A stretch of 64,000 nt of DNA from Rubrobacter sp. (lineage in GTDB: Bacteria; Actinomycetota; Rubrobacteria; Rubrobacterales; Rubrobacteraceae): contig JACCWD010000115.1 of NCBI GenBank assembly GCA_013697825.1, forward strand, positions 1 to 64,000, read 5' to 3'. Of the stretch, positions 1 to 8,349 are shown one piece after another (the first letter of the stretch is position 1; every line of letters starts with the position of its first letter). The notes under the pieces were generated by a model that did no database searches, had not been told where the DNA came from, and worked only from the letters and a program-made list of their open reading frames with translations. A program made the translations under genes and the position numbers.

Positions 1-174
1 GTCGCCACGCGGCACAACCCGGAGATGAGGGCGTTCTACGAGAGGCTGCTGGCGAAGGGCAAGCCGAAGCTCGTCGCCCTTGTGGCGTGCATGAGGAAGC
101 TGCTGACGACGCTCGACGCGATCCTCAAGAACCGAAGAACCCCTTGGAGGTCTTCCCATGCTCTGACCCCTTGA
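1..174 (+). CDS. IS110-family transposase, C-terminal fragment
   Basis: The frame is open from the window edge and stops at 172-174, so only the last 57 residues are visible. They read VATRHNPEMRAFYERLLAKG, then GKPKLVALVACMRKLL and a short tail ending SSHALTP. This is the characteristic C-terminus of IS110/IS116/IS902 transposases, the end of the transposase_20 domain that lies next to the active-site Ser region. Known family members carry a DEDD RuvC-like domain at the N-terminus, which here lies outside the window. The bases just after the stop (about 175-200) probably hold the right end of the element, but its boundary cannot be fixed without the other end. The gene may be intact upstream. 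Confidence 0.85.
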   Translation, partial: VATRHNPEMRAFYERLLAKGKPKLVALVACMRKLLTTLDAILKNRRTPWRSSHALTP

Positions 175-591
175 CACTGAAGACAGTTGCTACTCGCATC
201 TGCCTCGACTCAAGCCGCGAATCGGGATGGAAGCCCGTCCGATGGCGACGCGGCGAAGGGGGATTCGGCACCGACGCGCCGCGCCGCCATCGGCATCCGC
301 AAGGTTTCCCGCACGGCCTCGCGGCACCCATGCCCCCTCGAATCCTCGAAGTCGATGCGAATGCGAGAAGTGTTTTTTCTACTCGCTATTCACCACTCAC
401 CGGAGCGGAGCCGAAGGTGAAGCGAGCAAAAACTTGGCTATTTTTGGGGATGCGTGGCTCGTATCGGGTGTATCACAATGGCTTTCGCATGTTCGGGAAG
501 GAATGTAACGGTGGAGATCCAGACCGGAAGCCCGCCGCCGCCCTCGATGGAGGGGGGAGGGCGGCTGGCCCGGACGCAAGGAGGGTGAGAT
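175..591. other. Intergenic gap between IS110 tail and SulP gene
   Basis: No convincing gene is seen in these 417 bases. Long open frames run through the stretch but have arginine/proline-rich compositions typical of shadow reading frames. It holds the end of the IS110 element, a GC-rich stretch, and a short inverted section near 383-425 resembling other dispersed repeats in the window. The last 60 bases form the leader of the SulP gene, with a strong Shine-Dalgarno at about 578-585. Confidence 0.5.
537..565 (+). promoter_or_regulatory. GC-rich hairpin in the SulP leader
   Basis: GCCGCCCTC (537-545) pairs perfectly with GAGGGCGGC (557-565) across an 11-base loop, about 25 bases before the SulP start. 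No U-run follows, so it is not a simple terminator. It could affect translation or mRNA stability of the carbon-transport operon. Function is inference only. Confidence 0.35.
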
Positions 592-2280
592 ATGAGCAGC
601 GACGACGTTGGCCGACAGCCGGAGATGGGCGGATCGGAACGCCCCGACCGCCCCGAGCCGCCGAAGGACTATTTGCCGGGGCTGGCCGAAAACTGGAAGA
701 GCGATGTCGTCTCCGGGTTCGTCATATTCCTCATCGCTTTGCCGTTGTGCCTCGGCATAGCGATCGCCTCGGGGTTTCCGCCGATAGCGGGGATCATCTC
801 CGGGATCATCGCGGGCATGCTCGTTTCGCTCATAAGCGGCTCCCACGTGACGATAAACGGCCCGGCGGCGGGCATGATCGTGATCGTCCTCGGCGCCGTT
901 CAGGAACTCGGCGGCGGGGACGCCGCGCTCGGCTACCAACTCGCCCTCGCCGTCGGCGTCGTCGCCGGGGTCATCCAGATCGGATTGGCGTTCCTTCGGG
1001 CCGGCAAGCTCACCGGCTTTTTCGCTTCCTCGGTGATCCACGGCATGCTCGCGGGCATCGGCCTCATCATCATGGCCGGGCAAATCCACATCGCCCTCGG
1101 ACGCGAGAACCCCGGCGAGCACGGCCTCGGAATATTGACGGCGATTCCGCCGACCATCCTCAATCTGAACCCGTACGTCGCCGTCATCGGATTGACGGCG
1201 ATCCTCATAATGGTTTTCTGGCCGAAGATGGGGAGAATTTCCGGCATTGTTCCGGCCCCGCTCGTCGCGGTGGTCGTCGGCACTTTGATGGCTATCGGCC
1301 TCGGGGTGGGAACGAGCGGCTCGTACACGCTCTTCGGGAACACGTACGAGACGGGGGCGCAATATCTCGTGCCGCTCCCGGAGGGCGGCCTTCTCGCGGG
1401 CTTCGCCTTCCCCGACTTCTCGCAGATTTTGACCGCGACCTCGATAAAGTGGATCTTCCTCTTCGTCTTCGTCGCGAGCCTCGAATCGCTCCTCACAGCG
1501 GAGGCGGTGGACAAGATAGACCCGTACAAGCGCCAGTCGAACATGAACAAGGAGTTGTTCGGCAAGGGCGTCGGCAACGCGCTTTCGAGCGGCATCGGCG
1601 GACTCCCCATGATCGCCGAGGTCGTCCGGAGCAAAGCGAACATTCTTCAAGGAGCGAAGACGCGGTGGTCGAACTTCTTCCACGGCTTCTTCCTCCTCGC
1701 TTTCGTCCTCGCCGTGCCGGGGCTTTTGTCGCAGATTCCTCTCGCCGCCCTCGCCGGAGTCCTCCTCGTGATCGGATTCCGCCTCGCCCACCCGAACGAG
1801 TTCCGCCACGCGCTCCACGTCGGACGGACGGAGTTTTTGTTCATGGCCGTCACGGCGGTCACGGTTCTTTTGACGGACCTCCTCATCGGCGTCGCCACCG
1901 GACTCATCGTGGCGTTCATCATCGCGTTCGTCGTGGGGCGGACGAAGCCGAACAATGTCTTCAAGCCGAAGGTGGATGTGGCTTCGGAGAACGGCGTGGT
2001 TCCGGTTCATTTCTCGGGCGCGCTCGGGTTCCACAACTTCCTCGGGATCCGGAGCAAGCTCGACTCACTCCCGAAGGGGAAGAACGTCGTGATGGACTTC
2101 TCCGACGTCCACTTCGTAGACCACACGGTGATGGATCGCCTGAGCGACTTCGAGCGGGTGTACACTGACGACGGCGGCGAGGTGGAGTGGCGGAACATGG
2201 AGCATCTCGAGCCATCCGGTCACGACGACCTCTCGCCGAGGCGCGGGACGCCGGTCAAAGCGGAGAAGACGACGGCATAA
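592..2280 (+). CDS. SulP-family anion (bicarbonate/sulfate) transporter with STAS domain
   Basis: A 562-residue inner-membrane transporter. The SulP core starts near residue 35 with VSGFVIFLIALPLCLGIA and continues through the family motifs SGSHVTINGPAAG and GLPMIAEVVRSKANI. About 12 membrane segments run to residue 450, followed by a cytoplasmic STAS domain (residues about 460-545) containing the MDFSDVHFVDHTVMDRL segment. SulP proteins carry sulfate, bicarbonate (BicA) or other anions with Na+ or H+. The start is ATG 592, preceded by AAGGAGGGTGAGAT. It is the first gene of a + strand run that includes a DabA-type carbon pump, so bicarbonate is the favoured substrate. That substrate call is inferred from context; the sequence itself does not distinguish bicarbonate from sulfate. 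Confidence 0.9.
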   Translation: MSSDDVGRQPEMGGSERPDRPEPPKDYLPGLAENWKSDVVSGFVIFLIALPLCLGIAIASGFPPIAGIISGIIAGMLVSLISGSHVTINGPAAGMIVIVLGAVQELGGGDAALGYQLALAVGVVAGVIQIGLAFLRAGKLTGFFASSVIHGMLAGIGLIIMAGQIHIALGRENPGEHGLGILTAIPPTILNLNPYVAVIGLTAILIMVFWPKMGRISGIVPAPLVAVVVGTLMAIGLGVGTSGSYTLFGNTYETGAQYLVPLPEGGLLAGFAFPDFSQILTATSIKWIFLFVFVASLESLLTAEAVDKIDPYKRQSNMNKELFGKGVGNALSSGIGGLPMIAEVVRSKANILQGAKTRWSNFFHGFFLLAFVLAVPGLLSQIPLAALAGVLLVIGFRLAHPNEFRHALHVGRTEFLFMAVTAVTVLLTDLLIGVATGLIVAFIIAFVVGRTKPNNVFKPKVDVASENGVVPVHFSGALGFHNFLGIRSKLDSLPKGKNVVMDFSDVHFVDHTVMDRLSDFERVYTDDGGEVEWRNMEHLEPSGHDDLSPRRGTPVKAEKTTA

Positions 2281-2304
2281 ACAAGGAGGAGGGCGCCCGG
2301 ATCC

Positions 2305-2703
2305 ATGCTGATTAAATCATTTGTAACCCGGCAGGAGGTCCTCACCGTGGATCCCGAACACACCCTCTCGGAGGCGGCTCGGGGCATTTGGGAGCGCGGC
2401 GTGGGTTCGGCCGTGGTGCTCTCCGGGGAGGGAGGGCCCGGGATCATCACCGAGCGGGACTTGCTCCGGGCGGTCGCCGACGGAGCCGATCCCACCAGCA
2501 CGAAGGTCGGCGCCTACATGACCTCCAATGCGGTGACCATCACCGTGGGCTGGCACGTCGTGGACGCCGCCCGGACGATGATCGAACGCGGGTTTCGGCA
2601 CTTGATCGTGCTCGACGACGCCGGGGAGGTTGTGGGCATGGTCTCGATCCGGGACATGGTGCGCGCCTTGCTGGAAGACAAGAAAAGGACGCTCGCCGGA
2701 TGA
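2305..2703 (+). CDS. Tandem CBS-domain protein
   Basis: This is a 132-residue soluble protein made of two CBS motifs: residues about 1-58 (ending GGPGIITERDLLRAVADG) and about 66-125 (ending GEVVGMVSIRDMVRALLED). A CBS pair forms a Bateman module that usually binds adenine nucleotides or c-di-AMP and gates a partner protein. There is no other domain. It lies 24 bases after the SulP gene with its own GGAGGAGGG ribosome site, so it probably acts as a nucleotide-sensing regulator of the transporters encoded on either side. The exact ligand cannot be told from sequence. Confidence 0.85.
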   Translation: MLIKSFVTRQEVLTVDPEHTLSEAARGIWERGVGSAVVLSGEGGPGIITERDLLRAVADGADPTSTKVGAYMTSNAVTITVGWHVVDAARTMIERGFRHLIVLDDAGEVVGMVSIRDMVRALLEDKKRTLAG

Positions 2704-2740
2704 AGCCGAGCGGAAAGGGAGGAGTGATGTTCACAGGTCG

Positions 2741-2770
2741 GGCTTCAGGCTTCAGGCTTCAGGTTTCAGG
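2741..2770. repeat. Short tandem repeat, GGCTTCA units
   Basis: Three head-to-tail copies of the 7-base unit GGCTTCA are followed by a variant GGTTTCA and then GGAAATACTTCT. The same TTCAGGAAATACTTCT string occurs on the opposite strand at about 57200-57216, so this is a member of a dispersed repeat. It lies in the gap between the CBS gene and the first antiporter-like gene. Confidence 0.6.
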
Positions 2771-2868
2771 AAATACTTCTCGGACAGGCTGCGACGGTCG
2801 CCCGGAGCCTCATTGGCGAGGCGGAGTCTTTATGAACTTCGCTGCGAGGTGTCGCGGGGCGAACGTTC

Positions 2869-2896
2869 GTAGAGACGTAGCATGCTACGTCTCTAC
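2869..2896. repeat. Perfect 28-bp palindrome
   Basis: GTAGAGACGTAGCA (2869-2882) is followed directly by its exact reverse complement. A related palindrome (GTAAAGACGC, 3-base loop, complement) lies at 51790-51812. The shared TA-AGACG core indicates a dispersed palindromic family. This copy lies about 90 bases before the start of an antiporter-like gene. Confidence 0.75.
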
Positions 2897-2983
2897 CGGG
2901 AAGACTCGGCTGTCGCGTCGAAGGAAGCGATCTCCCGGATTCCGTATGAGGCGTCGCGGGGCGAGGATCGCGAGGAGCGAGCT

Positions 2984-4447
2984 ATGACTATCCCGATCCT
3001 GACTTTGATCGTGTGGCTTCCACTCCTCGGCGTGGTCGCGGTCCTCATCTCGCCCAGCAAGAACGTGAAGCTCATCCAAAGCGTCGCCGTCGGATGCACG
3101 GGGGTCTCGTTCGCGATTTGCTGGAGCCTCCTCTTCTTCTTCGACCGGGGGACATCGGATCTCCAATTTACCGAGCGGGTCGAGTGGATCCCCGACCTCG
3201 GCATGACGTACGCCCTCGGCCTCGACGGACTTTCGTTTCCATTGCTTCTCCTCACTTCCCTCGTGTGCCTCGCGGCGGTCGTCGCATCGCTCGGGCTGCG
3301 CGACCGGGTGAAGGGATATTTCGCGTGGTTCCTCCTCCTCGAGTTCGCGGTACTCGGGGTGTTCGTCGCGCAAGATTGGTTCCTTTTCTATGTTTTCTAC
3401 GAGGTCGGACTCGTCCCGATGTTCTTCCTCATCGGCTTGTGGGGCGGCGAGCGGAAGGACGTCGCCGCGATGAGCTTCTTTTTGTATACGCTCGTCGGCT
3501 CCATATTCATGCTCCTCGGCATCATCGCCGTGTATTTGAACGCCGACTCCGGCACCTTCGACATGCGCGAGCTTCTCCAAAACCGCGACGGATGGACGCA
3601 AACTTTCCAGACGGGGGCGTTCCTCGCCTTCCTCGCCGGGTTCGCCGTGAAGATACCGATCTTCCCTCTCCACGGATGGCTTCCGCTCGCGCACGTCCAA
3701 GCCCCGACGCCCGTGAGCATGGTCCTCTCCGGCCTCCTCCTCAAAATGGGGGCGTACGGACTTATGCGGGCGGGGGAGCTTCTTCCGCTCGGTTTGCAGT
3801 GGTTCGCCCCGATTCTCCTCGCCCTCGGCTTCGTGAACATTTTGTACGGTGCGCTTCTAGCGTGGCGCCAAACGGATCTCAAATCCATGGTCGCCTTCTC
3901 CTCGATAGACCACATGGGCTTCGTCCTCGTCGGCATCGCCGCTTTGAACGTCATCGGCTTCACCGGAGCGGTCATGATGATGGTGACGCACGGAATCATA
4001 AGCGCGGGCCTCTTCTTCCTCGTCGGCGTGCTTTACGAGCGGGCGCATACGAGAGACATGACGGACTTCCGGGGGCTTATGTCGAGCGTGCCGGTGTTTT
4101 CGGTACTCTTCTCGCTCGCGCTCCTCGCTTCGATGGGGCTTCCGGGACTCGCGCAGTTCGTGAGCGAGTTCCACGTTCTCGTGGGGGCTTTCCAGCAATG
4201 GGGGCTTTACATCATCATCGCGCTCATCGGCGTTCTTTTGACGGCGGCGTATTCATTGCGGGCGATCGGGCGTATGGTGATGGGCGAGGTGGATCCGAAA
4301 TGGGCAAACCTCAAAGACATCGGCGGGTACGAGCTTGTGGTGATACTCCCGCTCGCCGCCCTCATGCTCGTTCTCGGGCTTTATCCGGGCGTGGCTTTGG
4401 GACTCATGAACGAGACGATGGTTCAAATGGCTTCCCTCTTCGGCTAG
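2984..4447 (+). CDS. NuoM-like proton-antiporter subunit 1 of the carbon-pump cluster
   Basis: This is a 487-residue polytopic membrane protein of the Proton_antipo_M family (NuoM/MrpD/DabB). Visible family features are the TM5 glutamate in FYVFYEVGLVPMFFLIG, the TM7 segment AVKIPIFPLHGWLPLAHV with its key Lys, APTPVSMVLSGLLLKMGAYG with the TM8 Lys, and LKSMVAFSSIDHMGFVLVG. ATG 2984 is preceded by GAGGAG; an upstream in-frame start at 2882 would add a charged, repeat-derived leader and is rejected. It ends 10 bases before the DabA gene. In characterised DAB systems one such protein (DabB) forms the membrane partner of DabA and couples uptake to an ion gradient. By position this protein is the best DabB candidate. 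Confidence 0.9.
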   Translation: MTIPILTLIVWLPLLGVVAVLISPSKNVKLIQSVAVGCTGVSFAICWSLLFFFDRGTSDLQFTERVEWIPDLGMTYALGLDGLSFPLLLLTSLVCLAAVVASLGLRDRVKGYFAWFLLLEFAVLGVFVAQDWFLFYVFYEVGLVPMFFLIGLWGGERKDVAAMSFFLYTLVGSIFMLLGIIAVYLNADSGTFDMRELLQNRDGWTQTFQTGAFLAFLAGFAVKIPIFPLHGWLPLAHVQAPTPVSMVLSGLLLKMGAYGLMRAGELLPLGLQWFAPILLALGFVNILYGALLAWRQTDLKSMVAFSSIDHMGFVLVGIAALNVIGFTGAVMMMVTHGIISAGLFFLVGVLYERAHTRDMTDFRGLMSSVPVFSVLFSLALLASMGLPGLAQFVSEFHVLVGAFQQWGLYIIIALIGVLLTAAYSLRAIGRMVMGEVDPKWANLKDIGGYELVVILPLAALMLVLGLYPGVALGLMNETMVQMASLFG

Positions 4448-4457
4448 AAAGGCGCGA

Positions 4458-7400
4458 ATGTCTCCGACCATAACGAACGAGATGCGACACCACCTCAAGC
4501 ACGAGGTGGATCACGTCAGCCACCTCCTCGCCGGACAAGGCCCGATAACCACCTTCATCCACCACAATACCCTCCACGGCCTCCAACATCTCCCCTTCGA
4601 ACAAGCCATCTCCGAAGCCCGCCGCCTCATTGGCGGCGCCGGATATTTCCCGAACGAAAGATACCGCGAACTCTATAAAGCGGACCGCATCGCCGACGAA
4701 GACATCACCGCCGCCTTCGAGTCCCGCCCCTTTCCGGAGGAAGCGCCCGTCGCGGTTTCCGGTGGAAGCTCCATCGAAGCGAAGGACATCCGGCGCATCC
4801 ACCTCCTCCACGGCATCGAAGCCCTCGACCCCGCCCGCCTCCGCTTCGAAGCATTCGAGAACGATGCGACGACCCGCCTCCGCGAAGGCGTCCCGGAGGA
4901 GACCCGCGCCCGCCTCATGGAAAAAGCCGCGAGCGAACTCGAAGCGAGCCTCGACCGCGTGGGACGCGAATGGACTCTCTCCGAATGGATGGAGGTTCAT
5001 CTCGGCCTCGACCTCACCGGACGAGTCCGAGCCGAAGTCCGGGCGGCGATGGAGGAGGGCGGCGGGAAGTCCGGGAACTCGGACTCCGGCCTTCGCTCCC
5101 TCGCCATCACCGCCGACCGGAGGGACAGATATCTCGCGTGCATAGACCGGAGCTTCGGCGGCGCTTTCGTGGACGACGCGGAGCGCGACCGGATGCGCCG
5201 ACTATGGCTCGCCTCCGAGACACGCCTCGTGAAGACGCTTGCCCGAAGGCACTTCGGCGTCCGGGGGACTCTCACAGACATCGCGAGGCATTTCGAGGGG
5301 AACATCGAAGGGTATGCGGTTCTCACTTTGTGGAATGCGTGCCTCGATGTCCACGGTCTCGAAGACCCGCTTTCGCCGACGGACTCGGAGCATTTCACCG
5401 AGCGCGACGTGGACGGCGCGGCGGAGCGGATGGAGGAGAGGTTCCGGCACATGGAGCGGTGGGGAGGCCCGCCCATCCCGCTCACCGAAGAACTCAAAAA
5501 GTCTGTCGAGGCCGTTGTTCAAACCGAACTCGAGCTTTTGCAAAGAGGCGAGGACGAGTCCGACGACGAGGCGTCCACGCTCGAGTCGGCGCATCTTTGC
5601 TGGCTCGTCCTCCACGACCTCGGAAAGACGGGTTTGAATCGACGTGGCTTCGCCGCCCTCGAAATACTCCTCTCGCTCCGTGAAAACGCGCACCCCGGCC
5701 TCCTCGACGAACTCCGCCGCCGCGACCCGAGGCGACGCATGCACGAGGAAGTCCGTCGCGTGATGGAGCGGGAGATGAATCCTCTCGGGCGCGACAAAAC
5801 CCACAGCGAGTTCCTCGAAGAACTCACGGGGGAGGCTTTGGGAAAGCGAGTCAACGACTATATGGTGAAGCGGTGCGCGGCGTTTCTCGACGAGGGTTTG
5901 GCGGCGTGGAGGATGCCGGGTCGCTCCCTCGGTTTCTATGACGCATGGAAGAGCCTCGCCGACAAAGACCGCTCTCTCGAATTCGACGACCTCCCCGGAT
6001 GGCGCGAAAAACTGAACCACCTCCCCGCCCTCGCGAGGGACGCCGTCATCGGCCACCTCGATGACCTCGGGGTGAAGGAAGAAGATTGGGGGGCGTACAT
6101 CGGGCGCACTCTCATGGAGCTTCCGGGATGGGCGGGCATGATCCAATGGCGAGAAACCCACCCCCATTACCCGCGCCAGGAAACTCAACCCATAGACCTC
6201 ATCCAGTTTTTGGCGGCACGCTTCTTTTACGAAACACTCCTCATCCAAAAAACATGCCGCGAAACATGGCGCATAGACGGAAGCGCGCAGAGTTTGCGAG
6301 CGTACTTCGAGACGCACCCCTCCGAGTTCTTCGTGCGGCGCGAACTCCATAAAGGGAATCTTCCGGATCACCTCGCCGAACAAGCCCGCATCCTCGCTGC
6401 GGACAAGAACGCCTCCGGCGGCCCCGAGGACGAGCGGTGGCAGACGATGGCCGACATGCTATGGACGCACCGCGAGGCCGACGGCGCGGCGGCGGTGTGC
6501 GGGGATGCGTGGAGGCTTTTCCACCTCGCGCAGTTTCTCGGACTCTCGGGCGGGGAGCTTCGTCGGATGAGGGATGGAGGGCGGGATGCTCTCATCGCCG
6601 CGCTCGACGCTTTTCCGGCCGCCGATCACGGCCCGGTGTGGCTCGCGGCTTATGAGCGGAATTATCGGGAGAAGGTTCTCAATGCGATCGCGGAGAACCG
6701 GGGTCGGGGGAATTGGAGGACGAGGGAGGGCGGTCGGCCTCGCTCGCAGTCCGTGTATTGCATAGACGAGAGGGAGGAGGCAATCCGGCGTCACCTCGAA
6801 GAGATCGACCCCGGACACGAGACGTTCGGGGCGGCGGGGTTCTTCGGAATCGCGATGCACTATCTCGGCGTGGACGACCACGACACGACCCCGCTTTGCC
6901 CGCCCGTCATACACCCCGTCCACAAGGTCGAGGAACGCCGCCGCGAGGAGGAGGCGGAGCGCATGGAAACCCACAAATCCCGCTCGAAGTGGGAGGAGGC
7001 GTTCCATAACGCATACTGGGAAACCGAACGGAACTCCGTCTCGGCGTACTTCCTCATACACCTCATCGGCTTCATTCAAAGCGTGCCGCTCGTCGGGAAG
7101 ATCCTCGCTCCGCACCGATACAACCGCCTCTCGGAGAAGGTTCATAGCCGGGTGGTTCCGCCCGTCCGCACGACCATCGCCATTGACGCCGGGCCGACTC
7201 CGGCGAGGGACGGGGCTTTCCAACTCGGGTTCACGACCGTCGAGCAAGCGGACCGGATCGAGACGATGCTCCGGAATATCGGCCTCACGCACGGCTTCGC
7301 CCGCATCGTCCTCTTCGCCGGACACGGCTCCTCCAGCCACAACAACCCGCACGAGTCGGCATACGACTGCGGGGCGTGCGGCGGGAAGCACGGCGCCCCG

Positions 7401-8348
7401 AACGCCCGAGCCTTCGCCGCGATGTCGAACAGCCCGGCGGTTCGGGCCATCCTCCGCGAGCGCGGCATCGCCATCCCCGACGACACGTGGTTCGTCGGCT
7501 CCGAACACCATACCGGCTCCGAACTCATAACGTACCTCGACACCGAGGACATCCCCGAGTCGCATAAGGAAGACTGGCGGCTCTTCCTCGCGGACATGGA
7601 CGAGGCCCGCTCCCGCTCCGCGCAAGAACGCTGCCGGCGCTTCGCCTCCGCCCCGAAGGACGCCCCGCTCGACGTCTCGCTCCGGCATGTGGAGGGGCGG
7701 GTCGTGGATATGAGCCAAGCCCGTCCCGAACTCGGACACGCCACGAACGCATCCGCCATCGTCGGTCGGCGTTCTATCTCGCAAGGAGTGTTCCTCGACC
7801 GGAGGGCGTTCCTCATCTCGTACGACGCTTCACAGGATCCCGACGGCTCCATCGTCGAGCGGATACTCCTCGCTGTCGGGCCGGTCGGGGCGGGAATTAG
7901 TTTGGAATACTATTTCTCCACCGTGGACAACGTGAAGTATGGATCGGACACGAAGGTTCCGCACAACGTGTCGGGTCTCATCGGGGTGATGGAGGGGGCG
8001 GCGAGCGACCTTCGGACGGGGCTTCCTCGGCAAATGGTCGAGGTGCATGAGCCGATGCGGCTCCTTCTCATCGTGGAGGCGAGCCTTTCGGTTCTCGGGG
8101 AGATATATGGGCGGCAGCCCGCCATACAAGAACTCGTCGGGAATGCGTGGGTGCAACTCGCGGCGATGGACCCCGACACCGGGGATTTGAACCTCTTCGT
8201 CCCGGACGTCGGCTTCGTGCCGTGGGACGGGCCGACCACGCCGCTCCCGGAGGTCGAAAACTCCTTCGAGTGGTACCGGGGCGAGACGGACTTCCTCCCC
8301 CCGGCCCGCATCGTCCCGAACGGCGTGTCGAACGGAAGGGGGACGTAA
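4458..8348 (+). CDS. dabA: DabA-like inorganic-carbon transporter subunit (DUF2309)
   Basis: This 1296-residue protein matches DUF2309/DabA, the carbonic-anhydrase-like subunit of energy-coupled inorganic-carbon pumps (MpsB in Staphylococcus). The N-terminus has the family signature TTFIHHNTLHGLQHLPFE. The four predicted zinc ligands are present: C768 and D770 in YCIDEREE, and H956 and C971 in GHGSSSHNNP...YDCGACGG. Their spacings (2 and 15 residues) equal those of C351/D353/H524/C539 in Halothiobacillus DabA. The protein is several hundred residues longer than characterised DabA proteins, and the extra length lies mainly before residue 700. No membrane segments are obvious, so it should sit on the cytoplasmic face and hydrate CO2 vectorially with a DabB-type partner. 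ATG 4458 follows AAAGG. Confidence 0.93.
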   Translation: MSPTITNEMRHHLKHEVDHVSHLLAGQGPITTFIHHNTLHGLQHLPFEQAISEARRLIGGAGYFPNERYRELYKADRIADEDITAAFESRPFPEEAPVAVSGGSSIEAKDIRRIHLLHGIEALDPARLRFEAFENDATTRLREGVPEETRARLMEKAASELEASLDRVGREWTLSEWMEVHLGLDLTGRVRAEVRAAMEEGGGKSGNSDSGLRSLAITADRRDRYLACIDRSFGGAFVDDAERDRMRRLWLASETRLVKTLARRHFGVRGTLTDIARHFEGNIEGYAVLTLWNACLDVHGLEDPLSPTDSEHFTERDVDGAAERMEERFRHMERWGGPPIPLTEELKKSVEAVVQTELELLQRGEDESDDEASTLESAHLCWLVLHDLGKTGLNRRGFAALEILLSLRENAHPGLLDELRRRDPRRRMHEEVRRVMEREMNPLGRDKTHSEFLEELTGEALGKRVNDYMVKRCAAFLDEGLAAWRMPGRSLGFYDAWKSLADKDRSLEFDDLPGWREKLNHLPALARDAVIGHLDDLGVKEEDWGAYIGRTLMELPGWAGMIQWRETHPHYPRQETQPIDLIQFLAARFFYETLLIQKTCRETWRIDGSAQSLRAYFETHPSEFFVRRELHKGNLPDHLAEQARILAADKNASGGPEDERWQTMADMLWTHREADGAAAVCGDAWRLFHLAQFLGLSGGELRRMRDGGRDALIAALDAFPAADHGPVWLAAYERNYREKVLNAIAENRGRGNWRTREGGRPRSQSVYCIDEREEAIRRHLEEIDPGHETFGAAGFFGIAMHYLGVDDHDTTPLCPPVIHPVHKVEERRREEEAERMETHKSRSKWEEAFHNAYWETERNSVSAYFLIHLIGFIQSVPLVGKILAPHRYNRLSEKVHSRVVPPVRTTIAIDAGPTPARDGAFQLGFTTVEQADRIETMLRNIGLTHGFARIVLFAGHGSSSHNNPHESAYDCGACGGKHGAPNARAFAAMSNSPAVRAILRERGIAIPDDTWFVGSEHHTGSELITYLDTEDIPESHKEDWRLFLADMDEARSRSAQERCRRFASAPKDAPLDVSLRHVEGRVVDMSQARPELGHATNASAIVGRRSISQGVFLDRRAFLISYDASQDPDGSIVERILLAVGPVGAGISLEYYFSTVDNVKYGSDTKVPHNVSGLIGVMEGAASDLRTGLPRQMVEVHEPMRLLLIVEASLSVLGEIYGRQPAIQELVGNAWVQLAAMDPDTGDLNLFVPDVGFVPWDGPTTPLPEVENSFEWYRGETDFLPPARIVPNGVSNGRGT

Positions 8349-8349
8349 A

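Noticed and set aside
397-2034. Long minus-strand frame opposite SulP
   Set aside because: Composition rich in Arg/Glu/Asp/His with no domain, typical of an antisense shadow.
87-2168. Long Arg/Pro-rich frame overlapping the SulP gene
   Set aside because: No family motifs; composition is that of an out-of-frame shadow of a high-GC gene. The SulP frame has the correct motifs and ribosome site.
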